From the NCBI GenBank assembly GCA_023244975.1, contig JAHFLG010000013.1, positions 1 to 12,031 of the forward strand: a DNA stretch of 12,031 nucleotides. Reading direction: 5' to 3'. Below, one piece after another: positions 11,993-12,031 of the stretch (the first letter of the stretch is position 1; each line of letters opens with the position of its first letter). The notes beneath the pieces are model-generated. The model was not told where the DNA came from. It searched no databases and saw only the letters and a list, made by a program, of their open reading frames with translations. Source of the DNA: Candidatus Harrisonbacteria bacterium (GTDB lineage Bacteria; Patescibacteriota; Minisyncoccia; UBA6257; 1-14-0-10-44-23). The position numbers were made by a program, and so were the translations under genes.

Positions 11993-12031
11993 ATGTCTCA
12001 CGAACCTCATAAAAGGCCTAAGCGGAGAATC
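11993..12031 (+). CDS. Start of an unidentified gene (13 codons visible)
   Basis: The frame opens with MSHEPHKRPKRRI and leaves the window. The basic start is too short to identify. An extended -10 box and the preceding terminator support a real start here; no Shine-Dalgarno site is present. Confidence 0.5.
   Translation, partial: MSHEPHKRPKRRI

Overview
The window looks like a piece of a Patescibacteria (Candidate Phyla Radiation, Parcubacteria-type) chromosome. This is inferred from family-level traits: a MurE-type ligase without the usual N-terminal domain, an unusually short YebC, a short HolA, a lone 5'-3' exonuclease domain, a PilB/GspE ATPase, and almost no Shine-Dalgarno sites. TGA, TAG and TAA all serve as stops, so the standard bacterial code applies. 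No mobile element, CRISPR array, tRNA or rRNA was seen.

Layout. On the minus strand at the left edge is ruvA followed by a murE-like ligase that runs off the window (1-1715). Next is an unknown 82-codon GC-rich minus-strand ORF (1796-2044), then plus-strand rpsT (2186-2440), which meets holA tail to tail. Read right to left on the minus strand, the block 2429-6615 carries a 5'-3' exonuclease, a GC-rich repeat island, a sensorless histidine kinase, pyrG and holA. A small plus-strand ribbon-helix-helix-like gene with its own promoter and terminator follows (6618-6967), then minus-strand ruvB and tsaE. The 320-base gap 8577-8897 holds a strong promoter and a roughly 166-nt structured RNA resembling 6S RNA. 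A pilB/gspE gene (minus) diverges from yebC-ruvC (plus). The right end has a very acidic 56-residue protein gene behind a perfect consensus promoter, and the first 13 codons of another gene.

Functional picture. All three parts of the Holliday-junction machinery (RuvA, RuvB, RuvC) lie in the window but in three separate transcription units. Other genes serve replication (HolA, 5'-3' exonuclease), CTP synthesis (PyrG), peptidoglycan precursor synthesis (MurE-like), tRNA t6A modification (TsaE), translation (S20) and type IV pilus assembly or DNA uptake (PilB).

The most striking patterns are non-coding. Many housekeeping genes have a -10 box only 6-13 nt before the start codon and no Shine-Dalgarno site, suggesting leaderless or near-leaderless mRNAs. 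The two small GC-rich ORFs do carry Shine-Dalgarno-like AGGTG. The strongest new-biology candidates are the structured RNA at 8679-8844, the acidic mini-protein at 11744-11914, and the paired palindromic repeats at 5629-5752.
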